Positions 8,176 through 14,868 of a stretch of DNA of 64,000 bases are shown one piece after another. Location of the stretch: NCBI RefSeq assembly GCF_048265165.1, contig NZ_JBLXCD010000001.1, positions 620,001 through 684,000 of the forward strand. Reading direction: 5' to 3'. Every line of letters begins with the position of its first letter. Positions within the stretch are counted from its first letter, which is position 1. The notes below the pieces were generated by a model. That model was not told the origin of the DNA and did no database searches. It was given only the letters and a program-made list of their open reading frames with translations. A program made the position numbers and the translations under genes. This stretch comes from Oceanospirillum sp048265165 (GTDB lineage: Bacteria; Pseudomonadota; Gammaproteobacteria; Pseudomonadales; Halomonadaceae).

Positions 8176-9564
8176 ATGAGAACAAAACGATGGATGTCAA
8201 CGATCATTACCGCTGGCATAGCAGCTTTAATATTAGCCTTTGCATTAGCTCAATTTTTACCAACGCTACGCACAACAGAAAGCCGTATCGAGGTTGATAT
8301 TAACGACCCGGAGCTCGTTAATAAGGGGAAATATATTGCCCGAACAGCAGACTGTGTCGCTTGCCACACCACGTTAGAAGGTGAAGCCTACGCTGGCGGC
8401 TTACCGATGCTAACGCCTCTGGGCGCAATCTATTCGACAAATATTACACCAGACAAAGAGACAGGGATCGGCAACTATACGTTTGATGACTTTAACAACG
8501 CCATCAAACATGGTGTGCGTAAAGATAACAGTGCGCTATACCCTGCGATGCCCTACCCCTCCTATCAGATTATGCCCGATGAAGATGTCGCGGCGATGTA
8601 CGCCTACTTTATGACCGACGTTGAAGCAGTACATCAGCCAAATCGGGACAGTGAGCTTCCCCCTATCCTTAATTGGCGCTGGCCCTTAGCCTACTGGCAG
8701 GCAATTTTTGCACCCGAACGTGAATTTATACCCGAGACAAACACAGCTGCTTTAACCCGCGGTCAATATCTGGTTGAAGGCCCCGGTCATTGCGGCTCTT
8801 GTCATACAGAGCGCGGTATCGGTTTTCAAGAGTTAGCCCTATCCAATGCAGAGTCTAATGCTTTTCTGGGTGGCGCTGTGATTGATGGCTGGCGTGCCAA
8901 AAGTCTGCGCGGCGAATACGAAGGGTTAGGCATCTGGAGCACAGAGGAACTTGTCGATTTCTTTAAAACAGGCCGAACCGATCTAACATCAGCCTTCGGG
9001 GCAATGGCAGAAGTCGTTGAGCACAGCACTCAATACATGACAGAAGAAGACCTCTACGCCATGTCGGCATATTTAAAAACCCTGAGTCCTACCGAGGGCA
9101 GGCCTGTTAACCCACCAAACAAAATAGATACAACCACTCAGAAGCTATTAGATGGTGTCTACGATTCCCGTGGCGCTATTTTATATGCTGAGTATTGCCA
9201 GATTTGTCACCGTGCCGACGGCAAAGGGGTTCCACGAATATTCCCTGCACTTGCTGGCAATAGTGCGGTTTTCTCAAAAGAAGCAGACTCTGTTTTACAG
9301 ATCACGCTAAGTGGCGGCCGTATGCCCAAAACACCCCACGACCGCATGGCCTTTACGATGCCCGAGTTTAACCATCTCAGTGATGCGGATATAGCCGAGG
9401 TAGTCAACTACATTCGTAATAGCTGGACCAACCAAGCCTCTGAAGTTGATGTTGGTGATGTGGTAAAAATGCGGCACTTTCTCACACAAAAACCAACAAC
9501 AGGTACCGATATAGCACCAGATTTGAGTATTGATGCGGCATCACAAGGAGCGAGCCATGACTAA
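8176..9564 (+). CDS. Membrane-anchored triheme cytochrome c (alcohol/gluconate dehydrogenase subunit type)
   Basis: This is a 462-residue electron carrier on the periplasmic side. Three CxxCH heme sites are visible: C60-H64 (CVACH), C206-H210 (CGSCH) and C341-H345 (CQICH). The arrangement matches the cytochrome c subunits of membrane dehydrogenases such as alcohol or gluconate dehydrogenase. The N-terminal hydrophobic helix at about 9-30 should act as signal anchor. I choose ATG 8176 because GGAGCGGG lies just before it; ATG 8161 and an earlier in-frame start at 8038 are less likely. No dehydrogenase flavoprotein or quinoprotein gene is next to it. Instead the stop overlaps the start of the TsdA-like gene by 8 bases, so it probably serves that enzyme. 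Confidence 0.85.
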   Translation: MRTKRWMSTIITAGIAALILAFALAQFLPTLRTTESRIEVDINDPELVNKGKYIARTADCVACHTTLEGEAYAGGLPMLTPLGAIYSTNITPDKETGIGNYTFDDFNNAIKHGVRKDNSALYPAMPYPSYQIMPDEDVAAMYAYFMTDVEAVHQPNRDSELPPILNWRWPLAYWQAIFAPEREFIPETNTAALTRGQYLVEGPGHCGSCHTERGIGFQELALSNAESNAFLGGAVIDGWRAKSLRGEYEGLGIWSTEELVDFFKTGRTDLTSAFGAMAEVVEHSTQYMTEEDLYAMSAYLKTLSPTEGRPVNPPNKIDTTTQKLLDGVYDSRGAILYAEYCQICHRADGKGVPRIFPALAGNSAVFSKEADSVLQITLSGGRMPKTPHDRMAFTMPEFNHLSDADIAEVVNYIRNSWTNQASEVDVGDVVKMRHFLTQKPTTGTDIAPDLSIDAASQGASHD

Positions 9565-10471
9565 TTTTTTTACTAAACAAGCTACTGCTGCATTCATCTT
9601 AGCGCTTATGGCACTGAGCATAAGCGGCTGCTCTGACCCAGATTCTGCGGAACATAACCCCGCACAATATGACCTTGTACTTACAGAGGATGCTAACACC
9701 GATATTGGTCAATATAAGCTGCCGCAGGATACTTCTATCCTGAAAGAGCCGAATGCGGAGCAAATTTTTTACGGTAAGCGGTTATTGAACGAAACCAAGC
9801 GCCTTTTGCCGGATCATGTCGGTGCCGAAATGAACTGCAACAGCTGTCATATTAGCCAAGGTAAAGTTCCTCTGGGCGACCCCTACATTAATAGCTATAA
9901 CACCTATCCTCGGGTGATGCCTCGTTCGGGCACTGAAGTGGATTTAGAAGCCCGCATTAACGGCTGCTTCCAGCGGTCGATGAATGGCACCCCGCTGGAC
10001 CGTGAATCACCGGAGATGCTGGCTATGATGGCGTATATGAAATGGCTGGGACAGAACACACCTAAAGACCAAAAAGTTGCCATCAATAATGCAGGCAAGA
10101 TTGATACTTCTCTGGTAGCCGACACAGTACGAGGTGAAAAAATCTATTACGCCCAGTGCGCCGCTTGTCATGGAGATAACGGTGAAGGCTTAAAAGATAG
10201 CCGAGGTGATATTGTTTTCCCGCCGCTTTGGGGTGATGAATCGTTCAATATCGGAGCGGGGATGGCCCGTACTTATAAGGCGGCAGCCTTTATTAAATAC
10301 AATATGCCGATGGGTATTCAGAAAAAAGGCCTATGGGGCCATGGCAATGTACTGAGTGACCAGGATGCTGTGGATGTTGCAGAGTTCTTTGCACATAAGC
10401 CTCGACCTGATTTCCCTGGCAAGGTGAATGACTGGCCAAGTGGCAAAAAGCCAAAAGACGCACGTTACTGA
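9557..10471 (+). CDS. tsdA: TsdA-like diheme cytochrome c lipoprotein (candidate thiosulfate dehydrogenase)
   Basis: TsdA enzymes couple two thiosulfates to tetrathionate or the reverse. This 304-residue protein has heme sites C94-H98 (CNSCH) and C201-H205 (CAACH). Between them is the family motif INGCFQRSMNG with C137, the unusual cysteine ligand of the active-site heme in TsdA. K248 and M250/M252 near the second heme match the Lys/Met ligand-switch region. A lipobox ISGC puts the mature N-terminus at C25, so it is probably membrane-tethered. AAGGAG at 9544-9549 supports ATG 9557, which overlaps the triheme cytochrome gene. Substrate assignment rests on these motifs only. Confidence 0.8.
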   Translation: MTNFFTKQATAAFILALMALSISGCSDPDSAEHNPAQYDLVLTEDANTDIGQYKLPQDTSILKEPNAEQIFYGKRLLNETKRLLPDHVGAEMNCNSCHISQGKVPLGDPYINSYNTYPRVMPRSGTEVDLEARINGCFQRSMNGTPLDRESPEMLAMMAYMKWLGQNTPKDQKVAINNAGKIDTSLVADTVRGEKIYYAQCAACHGDNGEGLKDSRGDIVFPPLWGDESFNIGAGMARTYKAAAFIKYNMPMGIQKKGLWGHGNVLSDQDAVDVAEFFAHKPRPDFPGKVNDWPSGKKPKDARY

Positions 10472-10522
10472 GGGTTAAAAACCAGGTATTAAGCAGGTCT
10501 TAGAGTAAATCCTCCGACATTT

Positions 10523-10560
10523 AAACCTCCAGCTACTGTGTTCGTGTGCTGGAGGTTTTC
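10523..10560 (+). terminator. Stem-loop terminator after tsdA-like gene
   Basis: AAACCTCCAGC (10523-10533) and GCTGGAGGTTT (10548-10558) form a perfect 11-base stem followed by a short T-run. It separates the cytochrome operon from the cassette island. Confidence 0.75.
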
Positions 10561-10584
10561 GCCATCGGAGGGCATGACAACCAG

Positions 10585-10683
10585 CCCTAACACTAGGTTA
10601 GCCGTGCACAAAATTGTTAGCTAAAATTGTGAACAGAGCGAAGCTGCCAACTGTTTTTTGTCCGTTTAAACACCTTGTTAGAT
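10585..10683 (-). repeat. attC recombination site downstream of the 2OG oxygenase gene
   Basis: Read on the minus strand, the site starts with ATCTAAC (10683-10677, fits RYYYAAC) and ends with GTTAGGG (10591-10585, close to GTTRRRY). The two arms are imperfect complements over about 35 bases with unpaired bases between, ending in a loop near 10635. The arms contain the GTTGGC/GCTAAC pair and AC-rich stretch typical of Vibrio-like attC sites. It begins 17 bases after the oxygenase stop codon, as expected for a cassette. Confidence 0.82.
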
Positions 10684-10699
10684 TTCTTTCGCTGCGCGC

Positions 10700-11485
10700 T
10701 TACCCTAAACGTCCGAAAAACGTCATGCGTGCTGGCTCAGAAAGCGATATACCGGGCTCGGTGTTGTATGCAAGCACCACCAGCATACGGGTACGGTTGC
10801 CTACTACCGGAGTAACACGATGCATCGAATTGCGCCCTCGAAACATTACCAGCGCACCGGCATCCATCGATAAGGTTTCCGTAGGTACTTCACCCGCAAG
10901 AATTTCTCCAGAAAGCTTGTAGTTCATATCGCCACTATCGGCATCGCGTACGTCCTTCACATATTCAAATTCGCCTCCGCTTTCGGGGCTCTGAATCATT
11001 AAGGTGATGGCGAAGGAAGAGTTATCATAATGCCAACCTAACTCCTGCCCTTCACTCGCATAGTGAAGGTTTATCGATGACAGGGCATCAGCGTATTCGT
11101 GCAGCTCTTCTTCACCCAGCACGGTGCACAAAAACTCACGAAACTCAGGGGCGTCATAGAGGGTGTGTAGCGCAGATCCCGTTGGAATCTGATCCGTTGT
11201 GATACAACCTTTTGATGAGGACACTTCCTGGTTGCGAGGATGGTCTGCTGGATATTCTGGATCAGGTGTTGTCAGGTAAATGTTGTGATTATTGACGGTG
11301 TAATAGGCAAGATGTTTGTTTTCTTCACCTTCGCGTTGAATAGACGCAATTGCCGATGGCTTTAGAAAGTTGGGGATGACCAGCGCCCCATTTTCGTTCA
11401 GCGTGCGCTTACACTTGATACGAAAATCATCGTTATGTAAGGGATGTTGTTCTAGATTGATTACGTCTGCTAATGTTTTATGCAT
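10700..11485 (-). CDS. 2OG-Fe(II) dioxygenase family protein
   Basis: This 261-residue protein shows the jelly-roll facial triad of 2-oxoglutarate/iron oxygenases: H152 and D154 in WHYDNSSF, H222 in SMHRVTP, and R231/R233 placed to bind 2-oxoglutarate. The reaction would be an oxidative hydroxylation or similar; the substrate is unknown. The C-terminal half resembles prolyl-hydroxylase-like small-molecule oxygenases. A GAGGCAG lies 8 bases before the ATG. An attC site follows the stop, so this is the last cassette of the array. It has no partner gene. Confidence 0.8.
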   Translation of the reverse strand: MHKTLADVINLEQHPLHNDDFRIKCKRTLNENGALVIPNFLKPSAIASIQREGEENKHLAYYTVNNHNIYLTTPDPEYPADHPRNQEVSSSKGCITTDQIPTGSALHTLYDAPEFREFLCTVLGEEELHEYADALSSINLHYASEGQELGWHYDNSSFAITLMIQSPESGGEFEYVKDVRDADSGDMNYKLSGEILAGEVPTETLSMDAGALVMFRGRNSMHRVTPVVGNRTRMLVVLAYNTEPGISLSEPARMTFFGRLG

Positions 11486-11823
11486 CTAAAATCTGCCTCG
11501 TAATTAAATTTACTAAAGTTTCCCTACAAAAGCCTGCCTCAATAAATTTGGGACACCCATAATTTTATACACTCATATTAGCACGTAAAATCTGCTTTCT
11601 GACTTATCTGAAAATAGCCTGCAGCGGCTGGCCGGATGAGAGCCATGCCAGCCCTTTATCCTGGGCAAGCTACTGCTTGCTAAAAACCCTGTAAACAGGC
11701 CAAAAGTAGGTCAGCAGAAGCGCCGGAACCAGCACTCAAAAACTGCACGGGACGCTATTGGCGCGCCATCCGACACGGGGACAAGATTGTATGACTTGAA
11801 ACCTGTACCCACGCTCCGCGTGG
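11486..11823. other. Non-coding stretch between oxygenase cassette and GNAT remnant
   Basis: I see no gene in these 338 bases. It contains short palindromes (GCAAGCtactGCTTGC near 11667, CCTGTaaACAGG near 11690) and ends in a CCACGC-tcc-GCGTGG hairpin at 11809-11823. No full attC could be found here, so the upstream edge of the oxygenase cassette is undefined. Confidence 0.5.
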
Positions 11824-11826
11824 TTA
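11804..11826 (-). repeat. REP-like CCACGC/GCGTGG hairpin
   Basis: CCACGC (11809-11814) and GCGTGG (11818-11823) flank a 3-base loop, directly after the GNAT remnant stop codon. Near-identical short hairpins are scattered between genes in many gammaproteobacteria, so this may be a dispersed repeat or a local terminator. Confidence 0.5.
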
Positions 11827-12033
11827 CAATCGTGCCTTGTTATGCTTACTCTTTGTACTCAGGGTCATGGCAACTTCAGACACTACAGCACCATCAATCC
11901 GATACCTGTCCGTGACCTCCCCAGCCACTTTAAACCCGCATTTTAAATACAAACTCAGTGCAGGTTTATTGCTTGATACCGGTAACTTTGAAGCAGCAAA
12001 GCGCTGGCAAAGGCATTCGAGTGCCGCGCCGGG
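11824..12033 (-). pseudogene. GNAT acetyltransferase, C-terminal remnant
   Basis: The minus-strand frame stays open for 69 codons between stop codons at 12034-12036 and 11824-11826, and reads as the end of a RimI-like acetyltransferase. There is a partial motif A helix (GAALECLCQRF), then VSSNKPALSLYLKCGFKV, the classic N-x-P-A-x-x-x-Y-x-x-x-G-F signature, then TDRYRIDG and VSEVAMTL. The N-terminal two thirds are missing and an in-frame stop sits right before the remnant, so it is a truncated gene. It lies between the toxin-antitoxin pair and the oxygenase. Confidence 0.72.
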
Positions 12034-12041
12034 TTAAATTG

Positions 12042-12323
12042 CTATCGTTCACCCTCAAGGCCATGCCATACCCGGAGAATAATGATGACACTGGCATGAA
12101 CCGAATATCGAACGACGTATTTTCCGAACACTATATCTCGAACAGAATCAGGCACCGGCGCCATTTCAACCGGTGTGCCCATTTTTGGGAAGTCTGGAGG
12201 CAGTTCAATTTTGCCAACCAGTTCGGTAGCGATCCGGGTTGCCGCCGACGGGTTATGAACGGCAATGAACTCCCTGAGGCGCTTCAAGTCTTCAATGGCT
12301 TCGTCCGTGTAAACCAGTTTCAC
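12042..12323 (-). CDS. ParE/RelE-family toxin
   Basis: This 93-residue toxin of the ParE/RelE superfamily has the N-terminal YTDEAIEDLKRLREFI helix pair, the IELPPDFPKMGTPV loop and the C-terminal VRYSVHASVIIILRVWHGLE strand with a conserved Arg. ParE members poison gyrase and RelE members cut ribosome-bound mRNA; the sequence suits ParE better, but this is not certain. Its start overlaps the antitoxin stop by 4 bases, so the pair is translationally coupled. It sits in the cassette array, where such pairs are common. Confidence 0.88.
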   Translation of the reverse strand: MKLVYTDEAIEDLKRLREFIAVHNPSAATRIATELVGKIELPPDFPKMGTPVEMAPVPDSVRDIVFGKYVVRYSVHASVIIILRVWHGLEGER

Positions 12324-12592
12324 TTACCTGACCTCGGTGCATCCTGCTCCTTTTCGGTTCCCCAACTATTAAGCCAACTATGAACCTCGCTGGAATCAAC
12401 CACCTTGCCTTGGGCGGCGGACTCCATTGCTTCCAAAGTTTGCATCCACCGCTCTTGCTCAAGCTGCTGCTTTTCTATGTATTCCGACAAAGCCTGATTG
12501 ATTACCCAGCCTTTACTCCGGTGGAGCCTGCTGGCGATTGCTTCCAGGTGCTGCTCAACTTCTGCCTGAAGGCGAACTGTGGTGACACTCAT
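12320..12592 (-). CDS. CopG/ParD-type ribbon-helix-helix antitoxin
   Basis: This 90-residue protein begins with the ribbon strand SVTTVRLQAEVEQHLEAIA and the helix pair with SKGWVINQALSEYIEK, which form a MetJ/Arc/CopG-type DNA-binding dimer. The charged C-terminal half (EVHSWLNSWGTE) should wrap the toxin. It comes first in the operon, overlaps the toxin gene by 4 bases, and should repress its own promoter, whose sequence lies at 12612-12640. Confidence 0.88.
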   Translation of the reverse strand: MSVTTVRLQAEVEQHLEAIASRLHRSKGWVINQALSEYIEKQQLEQERWMQTLEAMESAAQGKVVDSSEVHSWLNSWGTEKEQDAPRSGK

Positions 12593-12611
12593 AGCTATAC
12601 CCTCACATTTG

Positions 12612-12640
12612 ATAACTACAATGTATTACAGCATAGTCAA
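12612..12640 (-). promoter_or_regulatory. Probable promoter of the toxin-antitoxin operon
   Basis: On the minus strand TTGACT (12640-12635) is followed after 17 bases by AGTTAT (12617-12612), about 20 bases before the antitoxin ATG. The spacer holds an imperfect palindrome around TGTAATACATTGTA that could be the antitoxin operator. The -10 is weak. Confidence 0.5.
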
Positions 12641-12712
12641 TGAGGGTGCGGCAAAAAATTTAACGCTGAAGCACAGCGGCGGCCTTGGAGTGGCGACGAA
12701 GGAGCCACGAAA

Positions 12713-13000
12713 ATGATGGCCATCGGCCGCGAACTGCTCTCGGTTTACTTCAAGCACCCAGAGCAAGTGCGCAAAGCGATTTACACAACCAATGCGGTTG
12801 AGGCGGTGCACCGCCAGTTCCGAAAACTGACCAAGACTAAAGGCGGCTTCGCCAATGAAAACGCGTTGCTCAAGCTGCTGTACGCAGGTATGTTGAAAGC
12901 GTCAGAGCGCTGGACGCATCCGGTGCAAAACCGGAACCTGACGTTGTCGCAGCTGAGCATCCACTTCGAAGGGCGGATCGACGGTTACGTGGATCTGTAA
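12713..13000 (+). pseudogene. IS256-family transposase, C-terminal fragment
   Basis: From about 12740 to the stop, the 95 codons encode the end of an IS256 transposase: YFKHPEQVRKAIYTTNAVEA, then the helix FRKLTKTKGGFANENALLKLLY and the tail TLSQLSIHFEGR. The YTTNA(I/V)E motif contains the catalytic Glu of the DDE triad. The two Asp residues and about 300 N-terminal residues are missing, so it cannot be active. The sequence just upstream does not continue the family. Confidence 0.85.
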
Positions 13001-13013
13001 GTAATGGGTGACA

Positions 13014-13051
13014 CAGAACTATGAACACCCTCCAGAACTATGAACACCCTC
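13014..13051. repeat. Tandem 19-base repeat at IS right end
   Basis: Two identical copies of CAGAACTATGAACACCCTC lie head to tail. A third partial copy, ACACCCTC, follows at 13052-13059. This may reflect the IS terminal repeat duplicated during an abortive transposition or tandem insertion. Confidence 0.85.
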
Positions 13052-13074
13052 ACACCCTCGAGTGGCCTGACACA

Positions 13075-14169
13075 TTATATGACCTTAGATTTAATTACAC
13101 TTCCATCGTAAACCTGTGATAGAGGACGTAACTCTCTGAAAATCGAATAAGCCAAATCCTCAACCTCTTTAGTTATAATTTCTAGAGCTTCTGTTTTTGA
13201 TTCATCATCAAAAATCTTTCTTGTGTCGTCTGGAACCATAAGAGTATTCCGGTAGGTTTCAGAAGCATTTAGTAAACTAAGAAAGTCTCTTGTTTGCTCT
13301 ACAAGTGCCAGTGACATATAGCTGGGAACATTCAGTTTCTGGTCCATATGATAAGCAATCCCCGCTAGATCATAGCTCGTCAGCTTCTTTGCTTTCCCTT
13401 TTTTATAATCGGGCATGTCAGCCACCAAGTTTTTCAGCAACCTAATTACTTTTTTTAGATTGCCCGAGTACTGAGTATCTTTATCGTTCACCCTGGCAAT
13501 GTGTTTGAATGGAAAGTTTCCTAATAAACGATGCTCTTTCTTGTGATATATCTTTATGCCAATATCTCGTTCTTGGCGGCTCCTTTGATAGTCATGCGTG
13601 TGATACCAACAACTTGGCACTACATCCACTTTACGCTTTAAACTTCCACCCACAAGGGAAATTGACTTGCTGTTTGTACAATCAACATCTGCCTCATAAT
13701 ATCTGGTTGTTAATTTCTGTTCTGATTTATTCCTCAGCTCTGCAATTATCTCAACCATGGGACGGTTGCCTGCAGCGTAGCAAGTAGACCCATCAAGTTT
13801 TGGTGTTTGCACCAGAATAGTGTCTTCACAAATTATAAGCATATCCACATCAGAATGACCTTCAATATGAATGTCTAGCGCTACCGATCCCTGAATTCTT
13901 TTGGTAGCGCCAATTCCTTCTGTTTTTAACATGCTTATCAATGTATCTGAAACGCGATTCCCTTCATTGATGGAAACTTTTGTGGATTCAGGGTTTACAG
14001 CGGACATTGACCCAATGGCATAACGAACTCCTGGACTCTCCGAAAGCCCCTCATAGGACTCTCTAATCCGGTAGTCTCCTGTATCCCAAGAATGAAAACC
14101 TTTCTCTAAAAGAACTAACTCTCTTGTACCTTGGCGTCTGTCTTTAAGCCTCGCATCGAAATTGATCAT
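13075..14169 (-). CDS. CD-NTase (cGAS/DncV-like nucleotidyltransferase) of a CBASS system
   Basis: This enzyme should make a cyclic oligonucleotide alarm signal on phage infection. The 364 residues hold the polymerase-beta-like nucleotidyltransferase site: G94-S95 in IQGSVALDIHI, D107 and D109 in HSDVDMLI, and the third metal ligand D182 in KVDVVPS. The helical second half includes LKKVIRLLKNLVAD (238-251), as in OAS/DncV-type enzymes. Its ATG shares one base with the stop of the Cap15-like gene (TAATG), so the two are coupled. The clade and nucleotide product cannot be read from motifs. No SAVED, HORMA, TRIP13 or E1/E2/JAB genes are adjacent, which fits a minimal type I CBASS. Confidence 0.85.
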   Translation of the reverse strand: MINFDARLKDRRQGTRELVLLEKGFHSWDTGDYRIRESYEGLSESPGVRYAIGSMSAVNPESTKVSINEGNRVSDTLISMLKTEGIGATKRIQGSVALDIHIEGHSDVDMLIICEDTILVQTPKLDGSTCYAAGNRPMVEIIAELRNKSEQKLTTRYYEADVDCTNSKSISLVGGSLKRKVDVVPSCWYHTHDYQRSRQERDIGIKIYHKKEHRLLGNFPFKHIARVNDKDTQYSGNLKKVIRLLKNLVADMPDYKKGKAKKLTSYDLAGIAYHMDQKLNVPSYMSLALVEQTRDFLSLLNASETYRNTLMVPDDTRKIFDDESKTEALEIITKEVEDLAYSIFRELRPLSQVYDGSVIKSKVI

Positions 14170-14765
14170 TATTGTCCTCTTTCAAGACTCATCAAACCGT
14201 AGGTTTTTCTTCCGCCACTATTAAAATATGTACCTTTCGCAGACTTTAAGGCCTTATCAAATTCAATTTCGCAAAAGCCTTTGTGGGAGCTTAATTCATG
14301 CGACTGATCTAGATTAGGCTCATTCTTGTAGCTATAACTCAAAACCCAACCACCACGAACTCCGCTTCTTTTGAAAAGAGTTGCAGTGTAACTTTCACTT
14401 TGGCTCTTACTAGTTTTTATATTTATAGAAATTTGCTTCCAGTTTTGTTCTATATCTAACTCAGCTGGCCACTCGTATTTATTGTTTCCTTCCTCATCCA
14501 GAGTGCGGCCATCAACTTTCCACACGCCGTTCAAGTCAGGAATATTGAAAAACTGAACTTTCCAAATCCATTTATTAAAGAGCCAATGCAATCCAAAATA
14601 TACTACGCCGACAGTAACTGAACCTTTCGTAAAAGCTTCCCATCCAGTCATGCTAGACAACAGGCTGGCAAGTTGAGCCCCACCGCCTGCAACAAGTATG
14701 GCTATCAATCCGAGCCAACGACCTATACCAGCGCGATCATGGCCAAATATCGCATAATCATGCAT
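14169..14765 (-). CDS. cap15: Cap15-like CBASS effector (2TM plus beta-barrel)
   Basis: Known Cap15 proteins bind a cyclic dinucleotide through a small beta-barrel, oligomerise in the inner membrane and kill the cell. This 198-residue protein has two TM helices (about 14-38 and 46-68), then a beta-rich domain opening with IPDLNGVWKVDG (75-86), the family hallmark, and closing with GTYFNSGGRKTYGLMSLERG. I choose ATG 14765: AAGGAG lies 8 bases upstream, while the GTG at 14789 has no such site. It is the first gene of the pair and overlaps the CD-NTase start by one base. The 5' edge of the transcript begins just after an attC site. Confidence 0.82.
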   Translation of the reverse strand: MHDYAIFGHDRAGIGRWLGLIAILVAGGGAQLASLLSSMTGWEAFTKGSVTVGVVYFGLHWLFNKWIWKVQFFNIPDLNGVWKVDGRTLDEEGNNKYEWPAELDIEQNWKQISINIKTSKSQSESYTATLFKRSGVRGGWVLSYSYKNEPNLDQSHELSSHKGFCEIEFDKALKSAKGTYFNSGGRKTYGLMSLERGQ

Positions 14766-14808
14766 TAACCATTCTCCTTTTGTAATCACTTACTCTGCTT
14801 ACAAGTAC

Positions 14809-14868
14809 TCATAACGCCCGCATAAAGCGTGCGAGGTACGAGTGTCGCATTTGATACGTTTGTTAGGG
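14809..14868 (-). repeat. attC recombination site between the nuclease-like and CBASS cassettes
   Basis: On the minus strand the 60-base site begins with CCCTAAC (14868-14862) and ends with GTTATGA (14815-14809). TAAC/GTTA form the R box, a 3-base mismatch forms the spacer, and CGTAT-AAA-TGCGA pairs with TCGCA-TTT-ATGCG with one extrahelical C on one arm and three bases on the other, closing on a loop of about 10 bases. This is the fold recognised by integron integrases. The stop codon of the upstream gene (14865-14863) lies inside the R box, a classic cassette layout. Confidence 0.85.

Larger units (their letters stand above)
12642..13051 (+). mobile_element. IS256-family insertion sequence remnant
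   Basis: Only the last quarter of a Mutator/IS256-type transposase is left. To the right, a 19-base unit (CAGAACTATGAACACCCTC) occurs twice in tandem at 13014-13032 and 13033-13051 and is probably the terminal inverted repeat. At the left, GAGGGTG at 12642 matches the outer 7 bases of its reverse complement, suggesting an internally deleted copy. I found no target-site duplication. The transposase faces opposite to the cassette genes. Confidence 0.6.

Noticed and set aside
11837..12037. Plus-strand open frame of 66 codons in the array
   Set aside because: It is the opposite strand of the GNAT remnant, has no ribosome site and no protein-like pattern of its own.
12033..12039. GTTAAAT just after the toxin stop as a third attC
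   Set aside because: The 7-mer fits GTTRRRY on the plus strand, but no matching partner or foldable arms were found within 150 bases. At best it is a truncated half-site.
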